Assembly: GCA_964531735.1 (NCBI GenBank)
Contig: CAZHGD010000228.1
Location: 1-9,697, forward strand
Source: CAZHGD01 sp964531735
Lineage (GTDB): Bacteria; Armatimonadota; UBA10988
DNA: 9,697 bases
Direction: 5' to 3'
Under the pieces are notes generated by a model that was given only the letters and a program-made list of their open reading frames with translations, was not told the DNA's origin and searched no databases. Position numbers and translations under genes: made by a program. Positions 1 through 7,395 of the stretch are shown here, piece by piece. The first letter of the stretch is position 1. Each line of letters starts with the position of its first letter.

Positions 1-3000
1 GGCGTCGCGCGCACGGGTGAGAAGGCCGGCTACCTGAAGGTGGGCTCACGCGACCATTGGGCGGCCATCGGCGGGCAAGTCACCGTGGAACCGTTCGCGC
101 GCTACCGCGTCACCGAGTGGGTCAAGGCCCGCCTCGGCAGTGGCGGCTTCTTCGCGCCCTATTGCTACGACTGGGACAGCTACGAATGGGCCTTCGTCTC
201 GTTCCGCGAGGCGCCGAAGGCGGACCAGTGGACCCGGGTCGAGGTGACCTTCGTCTCGCCCAACTCGACGATGAGCGTGCACCCACTGGCCTACATCGAG
301 GCCGAGAACTGCGAAGCCTGGGTGGATGATGTGGTGGTCGAGAAGATCGCCGAGCCGGCGCAGGTCATGGCCGAGTTGGTCGCCAAGGCGAATCCCGACG
401 TCAACGAGCAGAAGCTGATCGGTCGCTGGCTGGTCAAGCAAGGCGACCTGGCCGGTGCCACCAAGCTCATGCAGACCACCGGTGACCTGACCCGCGCCGA
501 CCTGGCCACGGTCATCGCCAAGGCGACGCCGCTGGCCGGGCGGCAGCCGCTGTTGATCGACATGCTGGCTTACGGTGGCCCCACTTACCACGACGGGCTG
601 GCGCGCTTCAACGAGCTGGCCGCCGGGCTGACGCCCGCCGAGCGCCTCAGTGTGGCGGTGTCGGCGCTGAAGCGGCAGCCGAACTCCGACCGCTGCGGCC
701 GCTCGGTGGCCATGGCGCTGGGCGGTGTGGCCGTTGGCGATCCGTTGGCGCCGATTGGCGAGCAGACCGCCCAACTCCGGCAGCAGCGCGCCGGCATCGA
801 CGAAGCCCTGGCGCTCGTCGGGCCGGGCACGGCCGCCGGCAAGGAGCTGACCGCGGCCCGCACCAAGCTGGATCAGGCCATCGCTCAGGCCCAGGCTCAA
901 GCGGCGGCCCTCGGCAAGTGCCGTCTGCGGCTGGCCGGCCGGCCGGTCAGCGCCCGCTCGCACGCCATCGTGGTGCCCGACGCGGTCACGGCGCCAGAGC
1001 GCTACGCCGCGCGCGACCTGCGCCACCACCTGGAACTGGTCACCGGTGAGCTCTACGGTATCAAGGCCGAGAGCGCTGCCAACGGCCAGCCCGGCTTCTA
1101 CGTCGGCCGCACCCGGTTGGCTGGCGAGGCCGGCGTGGATCTAGACAGCCTCGGGCTGGAGGGCATCCACCTGAAGACGACGGGCGCCGCGGTGGTGCTG
1201 GCCGGCAACCAGCGCGGCTGCCTGTACGCCACCTACCAGTTCCTGGAGGACCACCTCAACTGCCGCTGGTTCACGCCCGAGTGCGCCACCTGGCCACGCG
1301 AAGGGCTGCTGGTGGTCCCGGCGCTCGACCGGCGCTACCTGCCGCCGCTCGAGTTCCGCGCGGGCGACTACCCGGTGGCGCGCGAGGGCGCATACTGTGC
1401 GCGGCTGCGCCTGAATGGCAACAACCACCAGATGTCGGCGGAGCAGGGCGGGCGCAAGGGCGTCCACAGCCTGGCGCACACCTTCTCGTGGCTGTGCCCG
1501 CCCGAGCGTTACTTCGCGACCCATCCCGAGTACTTCTCGCTGGTCAACGGGCGGCGGCAGTCCGGCTATGCGCAGCTCTGCCTGACCAACCCGGACGTGC
1601 TGAAGATCGTCATCGCCGGGGTCCGCCAGTGGATCAAGGAGAACCCCGACATGCGGGTGTTCTCGGTCTCGCAGAACGACACCGCGATGTACTGCGAGTG
1701 CGACAAGTGCAAGGCCATCGCCGAGGCCGAAGGCAGCCAGTCGGGGCCGATGATCCACTTCGTCAACGCCGTGGCCGCCGCCATCGCGAAGGATCACCCC
1801 GAAGTGGCCATCGAGACGTTGGCCTACCAGTACACCCGCAAGCCGCCGAAGCACGTCCGGCCACTGCCGAACGTGGTGGTGTGCCTGTGCAGCATCGAGT
1901 GCTGTTTCATGCACCCGCTCGGCACCGATGAGGCCAACCGCACGTTCGCCGACGACATCCGCGGCTGGAACCGTCTCTGCCAGCGGCTCTGGATCTGGGA
2001 CTACGTGATCAACTACGCCCATTCGATCGCGCCCTTCCCCAACCTGCAGGTGCTGCGGCCCAACGTCGAGTTCTTCATCAAGAACGGCGTCAAGGGCATC
2101 TACGAGGAGAGCTGCTACTTCACCAAGGGCTCGGAGCTGCAGGAGCTGCGCAACTACGTCATCGCCAAGACGCTCTGGGACCCGAGCTGCGACACCCGCC
2201 AGGCGACCAACGAGTTCTGCGCGGCGTTCTACGGCGCGGCGGCGGGGCCGCTGCGGTCGTACCTCGAGCTGATCGAGCGCGAGACGCAGAATCGCCCGCA
2301 ACTGCACATGAACATCTGGACGCACCCGAAGGACCTGGTGACGCCGGCGATGATCGCCGAAGCCACGCGGCTCTTCGCGGCGGCCGAGGCCGCGGTGAAG
2401 GACGACCCAGTCCTGCTGCACCGCGTGCAGGTGGCCGAGCTGCCAATGATGTACGCCGAGATCACGCTGGCCGGCTCGAGCACCTTCACCGAGCGCGATG
2501 GCCAGTTGGTGCAGGCCGGCGGGCGCGACGTCTCGGCGCTGGTCGACCGGTTCACGCGCATCTGCCAGGCCGAAGGCGTCACGATGATCAACGAGGGCAC
2601 CAAGCTGGACGTCTGGCTGAGCAGTGTGCCGCGCCAGCCGCGCGCGATGCCGCTACACAAGCTACGCAACGGCACCTTGGAGCTGGACGTGCTGCCCGAT
2701 CTCGGTGGGCGCCTGCTGCGGCTGACGCATCTGCCGAGCGGTCGCCAGATGCTCTATCAGGCGGGCCCGGCCGACGCGATGGTGCCGGCCGACAGTGGCT
2801 ACGAGGAGTACACCGAAGGCGACTACCGCTCCATCGGTTGGAGCAACGCCTTCACTGTGCGGGCGAAGACCGAGCGGTCGATCACCCTGGAGGCCAAGCT
2901 GCCGAACGGCCTGATGCTGGTCCGCCAGATCGAGTTGGACGCCGGGCGGGCACGGGTGGCGGTGACCTCGACGCTGACCAACGTCTCCGGTGCGGCGCGC

Positions 3001-3375
3001 GCGGCCTGCTTGCGCAGCCACCCCGGCTTCGCGGTCAGCGCCACCGAGAAGTGCACGGTCCGCGTGCTGCAGAAGAACGGGCAGTGGCGCGAGATCAGCC
3101 TGTCGAATCCGGCCGATCCGCTGCAGGAGAAGGACGAGTTCCTGCGCGACGGCGACCTGCCGCACGGCGCCTGGGCCATCATCGACTCCGGCCGCGACCT
3201 GGCGCTGGTGAACCGCTTCACGGTGGGCCAGGTGGCCCAGGCGCTGCTGAACCGCAACGGCCGCCAGGCGCGGGTCAACCTGGAGCTCTATTGCCCGCAG
3301 CGCACGCTGGCGCCCGGCGCCAGCCAGACGCTGGAGCAGAGCTTCGAGGTGGTCAAGCCGGCCGAGGTGCGCTGA
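1..3375 (+). CDS. DUF4838 / alpha-glucuronidase-like multidomain protein, 5'-partial
   Basis: The frame is open from the first base to TGA at 3373-3375, giving 1124 visible residues; the true start and any signal peptide lie upstream, so the in-window GTG at 40 is not a credible start. Visible order: residues ~1-117 resemble a beta-sandwich carbohydrate-binding module ending in a WVDDVVVEKI-type strand; ~120-300 are mostly helical and Ala/Gln-rich; ~307-450 resemble the N-terminal domain of GH67 alpha-glucuronidases (IVVPD..., AARDLRHHLE, GNQRGCLYATYQFLEDHLNCRWF); ~450-740 match the DUF4838 pattern (HTFSWLCPPERYF near residue 493, SQND then CECDKC at residues 557-570, nt 1669-1710); ~884-1123 look like an aldose-epimerase-type beta-sandwich (LELDVLPDLGGRLLRLTHLPSG). 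DUF4838 proteins are common in polysaccharide-degrading bacteria and are thought to be glycosidase-like, but no reaction is established. Substrate and catalytic residues cannot be assigned here. A role in extracellular or periplasmic glycan breakdown is inference. Confidence 0.85.
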   Translation, partial: GVARTGEKAGYLKVGSRDHWAAIGGQVTVEPFARYRVTEWVKARLGSGGFFAPYCYDWDSYEWAFVSFREAPKADQWTRVEVTFVSPNSTMSVHPLAYIEAENCEAWVDDVVVEKIAEPAQVMAELVAKANPDVNEQKLIGRWLVKQGDLAGATKLMQTTGDLTRADLATVIAKATPLAGRQPLLIDMLAYGGPTYHDGLARFNELAAGLTPAERLSVAVSALKRQPNSDRCGRSVAMALGGVAVGDPLAPIGEQTAQLRQQRAGIDEALALVGPGTAAGKELTAARTKLDQAIAQAQAQAAALGKCRLRLAGRPVSARSHAIVVPDAVTAPERYAARDLRHHLELVTGELYGIKAESAANGQPGFYVGRTRLAGEAGVDLDSLGLEGIHLKTTGAAVVLAGNQRGCLYATYQFLEDHLNCRWFTPECATWPREGLLVVPALDRRYLPPLEFRAGDYPVAREGAYCARLRLNGNNHQMSAEQGGRKGVHSLAHTFSWLCPPERYFATHPEYFSLVNGRRQSGYAQLCLTNPDVLKIVIAGVRQWIKENPDMRVFSVSQNDTAMYCECDKCKAIAEAEGSQSGPMIHFVNAVAAAIAKDHPEVAIETLAYQYTRKPPKHVRPLPNVVVCLCSIECCFMHPLGTDEANRTFADDIRGWNRLCQRLWIWDYVINYAHSIAPFPNLQVLRPNVEFFIKNGVKGIYEESCYFTKGSELQELRNYVIAKTLWDPSCDTRQATNEFCAAFYGAAAGPLRSYLELIERETQNRPQLHMNIWTHPKDLVTPAMIAEATRLFAAAEAAVKDDPVLLHRVQVAELPMMYAEITLAGSSTFTERDGQLVQAGGRDVSALVDRFTRICQAEGVTMINEGTKLDVWLSSVPRQPRAMPLHKLRNGTLELDVLPDLGGRLLRLTHLPSGRQMLYQAGPADAMVPADSGYEEYTEGDYRSIGWSNAFTVRAKTERSITLEAKLPNGLMLVRQIELDAGRARVAVTSTLTNVSGAARAACLRSHPGFAVSATEKCTVRVLQKNGQWREISLSNPADPLQEKDEFLRDGDLPHGAWAIIDSGRDLALVNRFTVGQVAQALLNRNGRQARVNLELYCPQRTLAPGASQTLEQSFEVVKPAEVR

Positions 3376-3391
3376 GCACCGCCGCACGGCT

Positions 3392-3605
3392 ACCTCACCC
3401 CCCAGCCCCCTCTCCGCCCGCGGAGAGGGGGTGTTCATGCTGAGCGATGCAGAGCGGACTCCCCTCTCCGCCCGCGGAGAGGGGGTGTTCATGCTGAGCG
3501 ATGCAGAGCGGACTCCCCTCTCCGCCGGCGGAGAGGGGGTGTTCATGCTGAGCGATGCAGAGCGGACTCCCCTCTCCGCGGGCGGCGAGGGGCCGGGGGT
3601 GAGGT
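3392..3605. repeat. Composite palindromic repeat array: 4 hairpins, 3 identical spacers, outer inverted repeat
   Basis: Four 24-nt hairpin modules lie at 3407-3430, 3461-3484, 3515-3538 and 3569-3592, each built on CCCCTCTCCGC...GCGGAGAGGGG. They are separated by three identical 30-nt spacers at 3431-3460, 3485-3514 and 3539-3568 (starting GTGTTCATGCTGAGCG), so the period is exactly 54 nt. Module 3 is a perfect 24-nt palindrome, modules 1 and 2 have a 2-nt centre, and module 4 has one arm mismatch. The array is capped by an outer inverted repeat: ACCTCACCCCC at 3392-3402 mirrored by GGGGGTGAGGT at 3595-3605. Because 54 nt is 18 codons, the array stays open in several frames and creates spurious repetitive ORFs on both strands. 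The CTCACCCC...CTCTCC...GGAGAG...GGGGTGAG pattern matches the widespread 'LTPGPSP' class of dispersed bacterial palindromes (family knowledge). No T-tract follows, so it is not a classic terminator, though it could stop transcription or stabilise the upstream mRNA end. Confidence 0.9.
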
Positions 3606-3647
3606 CGTGCGGCGCCGAGCCGCCGCCCATCCCTGCCCGCGTGCTTC

Positions 3648-3676
3648 CTGGCGCCCTCTCGCGAACGCGGTACAAT
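3648..3676 (+). promoter_or_regulatory. Possible sigma70-type promoter for the MsrB-MsrA gene
   Basis: TACAAT at 3671-3676 is a good -10 match (5/6 to TATAAT). A weak -35-like CTGGCG (3/6) lies 17 nt upstream at 3648-3653. Transcription would begin near 3683, leaving a short leader before the ATG pair at 3702/3705 and ruling out the in-frame ATG at 3675 as start. The -35 is poor, so this is tentative. Confidence 0.35.
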
Positions 3677-3693
3677 GGAGGCAGGCGAGAGGC

Positions 3694-3699
3694 AAGGGA
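3694..3699 (+). promoter_or_regulatory. Ribosome binding site that decides the msrBA start
   Basis: AAGGGA lies 5 nt before the ATG at 3705 and 2 nt before the ATG at 3702. It favours the second ATG slightly; the difference is one residue. It supports initiation here rather than at 3675. Confidence 0.5.
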
Positions 3700-3701
3700 C
3701 G

Positions 3702-4685
3702 ATGATGCGGGTTGGACTCATCATGGTGTTGGCGGCGGCGTTGCTGGGTGGCGTGTTGACCACCGCGTCGCGAGCCAAACCACCAACGGAGGACAACCAG
3801 CCTGTGTCAGCATCCGACGCCGACGCGCCGATGCCGCCGCTGACGGCCGAAGAGCAGCGGATCATCATCGACAAGGGCACTGAGCGCCCGTACACCGGCC
3901 GCTACTGGAACCACTTCGCGCTGGGTCTCTACCACTGCCGCCGGTGCGGCAGCGCGCTCTACACCTCACAGAGCAAGTTCCGCTCCGAATGCGGCTGGCC
4001 CAGCTTCGACGAGGAGATCCCCGGCACCGTCAAGCGGCAGCGCGATGCCGACGGTGAACGCGTGGAGATCATCTGCGCGCGGTGCGACGGTCACCTCGGC
4101 CATGTGTTCGAGGGCGAAGGCTTCACGCCGAAGAACACGCGCCACTGCGTCAACTCGGTGTCGCTGGTGTTCCGGCCACTGGCGGTACCAGCGCAGGACG
4201 CCATCTTCGCCGGCGGCTGCTTCTGGGGCGTCGAGCACGCCTTCCGGCAGGTGCCGGGTGTGCTCAGCGTCGTCTCCGGCTACACCGGCGGCACGGTGGC
4301 CAAGCCGACCTACGAGCAGGTGTGTACCGGCCGCACCGGTCACGCCGAAGCGGTCCGCGTCCTGTTCGACCCGCAGCAGGTCAGCTACGAGCAGTTGGCG
4401 CGCCTGTTCTTCGAGGTCCACGATCCGACGCAGCAGGACCGCCAGGGCCCGGACCTCGGCTCGCAGTACCGCTCGGCGGTGTTCTGCCGCGACGCGGCAC
4501 AGAAGGCGACGATCGAGCAACTCATCGGCCAACTGCGCCAGCAGGGCTACGCGGTGGTCACGCAGGTCGCGCCGGCAGGCGACTTCTGGGCCGCCGAGGC
4601 GTACCACCAGGACTACCTCAACCGGCATCCCGGTCGCCCGAGCTGTCACGTCCGCGTGCGCCGGTTCGAGCGCCGGGCGCGGTAG
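3702..4685 (+). CDS. msrBA: Exported bifunctional methionine sulfoxide reductase, MsrB-MsrA fusion
   Basis: This 327-residue protein reduces methionine-R-sulfoxide (MsrB) and methionine-S-sulfoxide (MsrA) in oxidised proteins. Residues 1-25 form a signal peptide or anchor (short basic start, hydrophobic LIMVLAAALLGGVL, possible cleavage after SRA; no lipobox Cys). MsrB spans ~48-160: zinc cysteines C79/C82 and C126/C129, CGWPSF with the candidate recycling C97, and catalytic C149 in RHCVNS. MsrA spans ~166-316: GCFWG with catalytic C173, SGYTGG, then AEAYHQDYL; C315 near the end is a candidate resolving cysteine. The start is chosen at the ATG-ATG pair (3702 or 3705), with AAGGGA at 3694-3699; an upstream in-frame ATG at 3675 would put charged residues before the signal and overlaps the probable -10. 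The domain order is B then A, opposite to the A-B order of Neisseria PilB. The stop is 3 nt from the stop of the convergent MFS gene. The electron donor is not encoded nearby. Confidence 0.95.
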   Translation: MMRVGLIMVLAAALLGGVLTTASRAKPPTEDNQPVSASDADAPMPPLTAEEQRIIIDKGTERPYTGRYWNHFALGLYHCRRCGSALYTSQSKFRSECGWPSFDEEIPGTVKRQRDADGERVEIICARCDGHLGHVFEGEGFTPKNTRHCVNSVSLVFRPLAVPAQDAIFAGGCFWGVEHAFRQVPGVLSVVSGYTGGTVAKPTYEQVCTGRTGHAEAVRVLFDPQQVSYEQLARLFFEVHDPTQQDRQGPDLGSQYRSAVFCRDAAQKATIEQLIGQLRQQGYAVVTQVAPAGDFWAAEAYHQDYLNRHPGRPSCHVRVRRFERRAR

Positions 4686-4688
4686 CGG

Positions 4689-5927
4689 TCAGGCGATGCG
4701 GTCGCCGCGCCGGCCGACCAGGTTGAGCAGCGGAATGGCCGCCAGCGACGAGATCAGCGCCACCGACAGCAGCGCGTAGATCGGCCGGAAGCGCTCCGGC
4801 GTCACCGCGGCGGCACCGGCCACCAGATGGTCGACGCGTCCGCCGACCCAGGTGTACGAGAACGCGGCGAAGACGCCCACGATGGTCAGCACCAGAGCGT
4901 ACCCGCGCCCGCGCAGGCGCGGCGGAATGCGCTCCAGCAGGGCGGCCTCGAACACCGGGTAGTTGGCCAGGAAGAACATGCCGCAGAGGACCAGCGACAG
5001 CTTGGCGGCCGGTGGCGGCAGCCACGGCACCAGCAGGCCGCAGCACGCCGAGGCGGCGATGGTGGCCGCCCACCACCAGAGCCGGTGACCGCGGTCGCTG
5101 AGCCAGGCCATCAACGGGTTGGAGACCAGCGACAGCAAGCCCTTGGCGCCGAGGAGGCCGCCGACCACGTCGACGCTCAGGCGGTAGCCCTCGGCGTGCT
5201 GCAGGAACAGCGCGTTGAGCGCATCGTAAGCCATACCCGCGAAGTCGCGCGGGATGAGCAGCACGCCCAGCAGGCCCAGGGCGACCACCATCAGCAGCTT
5301 GTCGGAGCGCTCGGCGCCGTTGCCGCCAGCAGGCTCATCGTGGCCCGGCAGGACCGGCTCGATGGTGCACAGCAGGTAGGTGATGGCCACGATCACCGCC
5401 ACGACGCCGGCCTCGAACACCGGTGCACGCCAGCCGGCGTGATCGGCGCGCCAGCCGGCGAAGCGCGGGCCGATCCAGAAGCCGAGCGCCGAGCCGATGG
5501 CCTGCACGCCCATGGCTTTGCCCACCGCCTCCGGATAGAGCCCGACCACCTGGCGCGCCGCCACCGGATGGTAGCCCGCCGAGCCGATGCCCGCGACGAC
5601 CAGCCAGAAAGTGGCCCAGCCGAGCGACGGTGACCGGGCCATGCCGATCAGGCCGAGGCCATGGAACACCAGGCCCACGCCGGCGATCCAGCGTCCCGGC
5701 GCCCGGTCGCACAGCCAGCCGGTGCCGAGCGTGGCGAGGGCGAAGGTCAGGGCCAGCGCGGTGCCCAACGCGGTCACCGGCTCGACGCGGGCCAGGCCGA
5801 AGTCGTGCTGAATCAGCTTGAACAGCGGAATCGGCAGCACCAGCATGGCGTGGCACAGCAGGTGCAGCACCGCCATGAAGCAGAGAATGCGTCGCCGGTC
5901 GGCGCGTGGGTCAGGCCGTGTGCTCAT
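4689..5927 (-). CDS. MFS transporter, probable exporter
   Basis: A 412-residue polytopic membrane protein of the usual MFS length with about 12 hydrophobic segments. The loop 2-3 signature appears as GWLCDRAPGRW at residues 70-80, with a half-repeat counterpart WLSDRGHRLW at 275-284, and a GSAGYHPVAAR stretch at 115-125 resembles the corresponding loop of fosmidomycin-resistance-type (Fsr-like) carriers. A hydrophilic central loop (~192-210) separates the two six-helix halves. The ATG at 5927 overlaps the MATE stop in an ATGA arrangement, so translation is probably coupled; GGAAGAG lies 9 nt upstream. The same frame stays open far upstream, but that part lies inside the MATE gene. Being last in an operon with a PadR regulator and a MATE pump suggests drug or metabolite export; the substrate is unknown. 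There is a tandem 21-nt in-frame duplication-like stretch near 5428-5460 (HAGWRA motif). Confidence 0.9.
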   Translation of the reverse strand: MSTRPDPRADRRRILCFMAVLHLLCHAMLVLPIPLFKLIQHDFGLARVEPVTALGTALALTFALATLGTGWLCDRAPGRWIAGVGLVFHGLGLIGMARSPSLGWATFWLVVAGIGSAGYHPVAARQVVGLYPEAVGKAMGVQAIGSALGFWIGPRFAGWRADHAGWRAPVFEAGVVAVIVAITYLLCTIEPVLPGHDEPAGGNGAERSDKLLMVVALGLLGVLLIPRDFAGMAYDALNALFLQHAEGYRLSVDVVGGLLGAKGLLSLVSNPLMAWLSDRGHRLWWWAATIAASACCGLLVPWLPPPAAKLSLVLCGMFFLANYPVFEAALLERIPPRLRGRGYALVLTIVGVFAAFSYTWVGGRVDHLVAGAAAVTPERFRPIYALLSVALISSLAAIPLLNLVGRRGDRIA

Positions 5928-7282
5928 AGCTGGCGGCTCTTCCATCGGCCCATCCGGAACAACACGGTCATCGCTACGGCGCCGACAGCGGTCATGATAC
6001 CGATGCTGACCCAAACGCCCAAGGGGCCCAGGCCGCACCAGCGGGCCAACAACAGGGCCAGCGGGATCCGCAGCGACAGCACCACCAGGTCGACCATCGT
6101 GGTGGGCACGGTCTCGCCGGCGCCACAGAGCGACTGCCACAGCGTCAGGCTGAGGCCGCCCAGCACCTGGACCATCGCGGCCATGCGCAGGTACTGCGTG
6201 CCATGGTGGATCACCTCGGGATCCGCCGGGTTCATGAACAGGTGCAGCAGTTGTGGCGCAAAGGTGCCGTAGATCAGCGCCATCGGCACCAGCAGCACCA
6301 TCAGGTAGCGCACCACGCGCCAGGCCGCCTGCTCGGCGGCCTGCGGCCGGCCGGCGCCGAGGTTCTGCCCGACCAGTGTGGCCGCGGCGGCGCCGAAACC
6401 GAGGCAGACGAAGTGGGTGAAGCCCTCGATGGTGTGGCCCAGCCCAAGCGCCGCCACCGGCGCCGAGCCGAACGGCGCGAGGATCTTCACCAGGCCGATG
6501 TAGACGGAGCTGAACAGCGAGCCGCTGATGGTCACCGGCAGCCCGATCTGGAGCAGGCGGCCGATGTGGCGCCAGTCGAAGGGCGCCGCCGGTCGCTCCT
6601 CGCCGGCGCGGCTGCGACGGCGGTGGAGACCGGCCAGCACCAGCATCTGGATGGTCTGGACACAGACCGTGGCCATGGCGGCGCCGGTCAGGCCGAAGCC
6701 GGCCCAGCCGTGCCAACCGCGGATCAGGAACGGGTTGAGCACTGTGTTGGCGGCCACGGCGAGCAGGCCGACGCGGAACGGCGTGGCGGCGTCGCCTTCG
6801 GCGCGGTAGATGGTGTCGAAGGCCACGCCGACGTAGCTGACCGGCAGGCCGCAGAACAGCACCGCCAGATAGCGGGCGCCCAGCACCTGCACCGCCGGTG
6901 ACAGGTCCTGGAAGCCCAGCACCTGCCGGCGGAAGGCCAGTCCGAGCGCGGCCACCAGCACGCCCAGCCCCAGCGCCAGCCGCACGCCGTGCTTGATGGC
7001 CAGCGCGTGCGCGGCGGTGTCACGCGCGCCGACGGCCCGCGCCACCAGTGCTTGCAGACCGGTGGCGAACAACGAGGTCTGGGCGAAGATGACCCAGATC
7101 AGGAAGCTGCTGGCGGTCACTGCCGCGAGCGAATCGGCGGCGTGATCGAGCCGGCCAACCCAGAACTGGTTGACCACGTGGTTGGTGAACCGCAGCAGAC
7201 TGGCGCCCATGGCGGGGAACGCAATGAGCAGTACCGCCTGCCGCGGCGGCAAATCGATCAGCGAGCGACCCGGCGCAGCCAT
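5924..7282 (-). CDS. MATE family multidrug efflux transporter
   Basis: A 452-residue inner-membrane antiporter-type protein of typical MATE length, expected to export cationic or planar drugs in exchange for Na+ or H+ (family knowledge). Signature stretches: NQFWVGRLD at 38-46, ALVARAVGARD at 78-88, YRAEGDAATPFRVG at 159-172 followed by NTVLNPFLI, and the second-half GFGAAAATLVGQNLGAGRP at 295-313, then QSLCGAGET at 383-391. About 12 hydrophobic segments are visible, with a basic loop (HRRRSRAGEERP, 220-231) between the halves. The ATG at 7282 is chosen because the hydrophobic core follows about 15 residues later; the frame remains open upstream, but that extension overlaps padR, is Arg/Gly-rich and has no counterpart in the family. 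The Shine-Dalgarno is weak. The gene follows padR after 113 nt and overlaps the MFS gene by 4 nt, so it is probably co-transcribed with both. It looks like the NorM/DinF branch; the exact subfamily is unsure. Confidence 0.93.
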   Translation of the reverse strand: MAAPGRSLIDLPPRQAVLLIAFPAMGASLLRFTNHVVNQFWVGRLDHAADSLAAVTASSFLIWVIFAQTSLFATGLQALVARAVGARDTAAHALAIKHGVRLALGLGVLVAALGLAFRRQVLGFQDLSPAVQVLGARYLAVLFCGLPVSYVGVAFDTIYRAEGDAATPFRVGLLAVAANTVLNPFLIRGWHGWAGFGLTGAAMATVCVQTIQMLVLAGLHRRRSRAGEERPAAPFDWRHIGRLLQIGLPVTISGSLFSSVYIGLVKILAPFGSAPVAALGLGHTIEGFTHFVCLGFGAAAATLVGQNLGAGRPQAAEQAAWRVVRYLMVLLVPMALIYGTFAPQLLHLFMNPADPEVIHHGTQYLRMAAMVQVLGGLSLTLWQSLCGAGETVPTTMVDLVVLSLRIPLALLLARWCGLGPLGVWVSIGIMTAVGAVAMTVLFRMGRWKSRQL

Positions 7283-7302
7283 GACCCGACCATTCTGGAA
7301 AC

Positions 7303-7319
7303 CACGCCCCGGCGGCGTG
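7303..7319. other. Intergenic hairpin between padR and MATE genes
   Basis: CACGCC at 7303-7308 and GGCGTG at 7314-7319 form a 6-bp GC stem with a 5-nt loop, inside the 113-nt gap 7283-7395. No T-tract follows on either strand, so it is not a standard terminator. It lies about 20 nt upstream of the MATE start and could tune downstream expression. In GC-rich DNA such a stem can arise by chance. Confidence 0.35.
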
Positions 7320-7395
7320 TCCAGTCTCGAACGAAGGGCACCCCGCCGAAGGTTCCAGCGTTCGGGCAACTCGCGTCCGCCGCGACTCGGGCCGC

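Noticed and set aside
1141..2421. Long minus-strand reading frame opposite the DUF4838 gene
   Set aside because: Its translation is Arg/Val/His/Leu-rich without motifs, as expected from the antisense frame of a GC-rich gene; the plus-strand frame has clear family motifs.
3406..3431. Rho-independent terminator after gene 1
   Set aside because: The stem is strong but no T-run follows it; GTGTTC comes next. It may still slow polymerase, but it does not fit the terminator definition.
3407..3592. CRISPR-like array: 24-nt repeats with 30-nt spacers
   Set aside because: The spacing fits, but all three 'spacers' are identical, the repeats are strong palindromes that vary at the centre, and no cas gene or leader is visible. 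It is a tandem/palindromic repeat element.
2662..3675. Minus-strand frame through the repeat array and the end of gene 1
   Set aside because: It stays open only because the 54-nt unit is a multiple of three and the rest is antisense shadow; the repeated SPPAERG-type peptide is a familiar artefact.
3431..3883. Plus-strand frame encoding a repetitive peptide starting in the array
   Set aside because: It overlaps the msrBA start in another frame and consists of translated repeat sequence.
5428..5460. Direct repeat CGCCAGCCGGCG with 21-nt period
   Set aside because: It lies within the MFS gene and encodes a short in-frame AGWRA repetition in a loop; it is coding composition rather than a separate element.
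5928..6716. N-terminal extension of the MFS frame
   Set aside because: It lies within the MATE gene in another frame and is Arg/Gly/Pro-rich; the MFS protein has a normal length and hydrophobic start from 5927.
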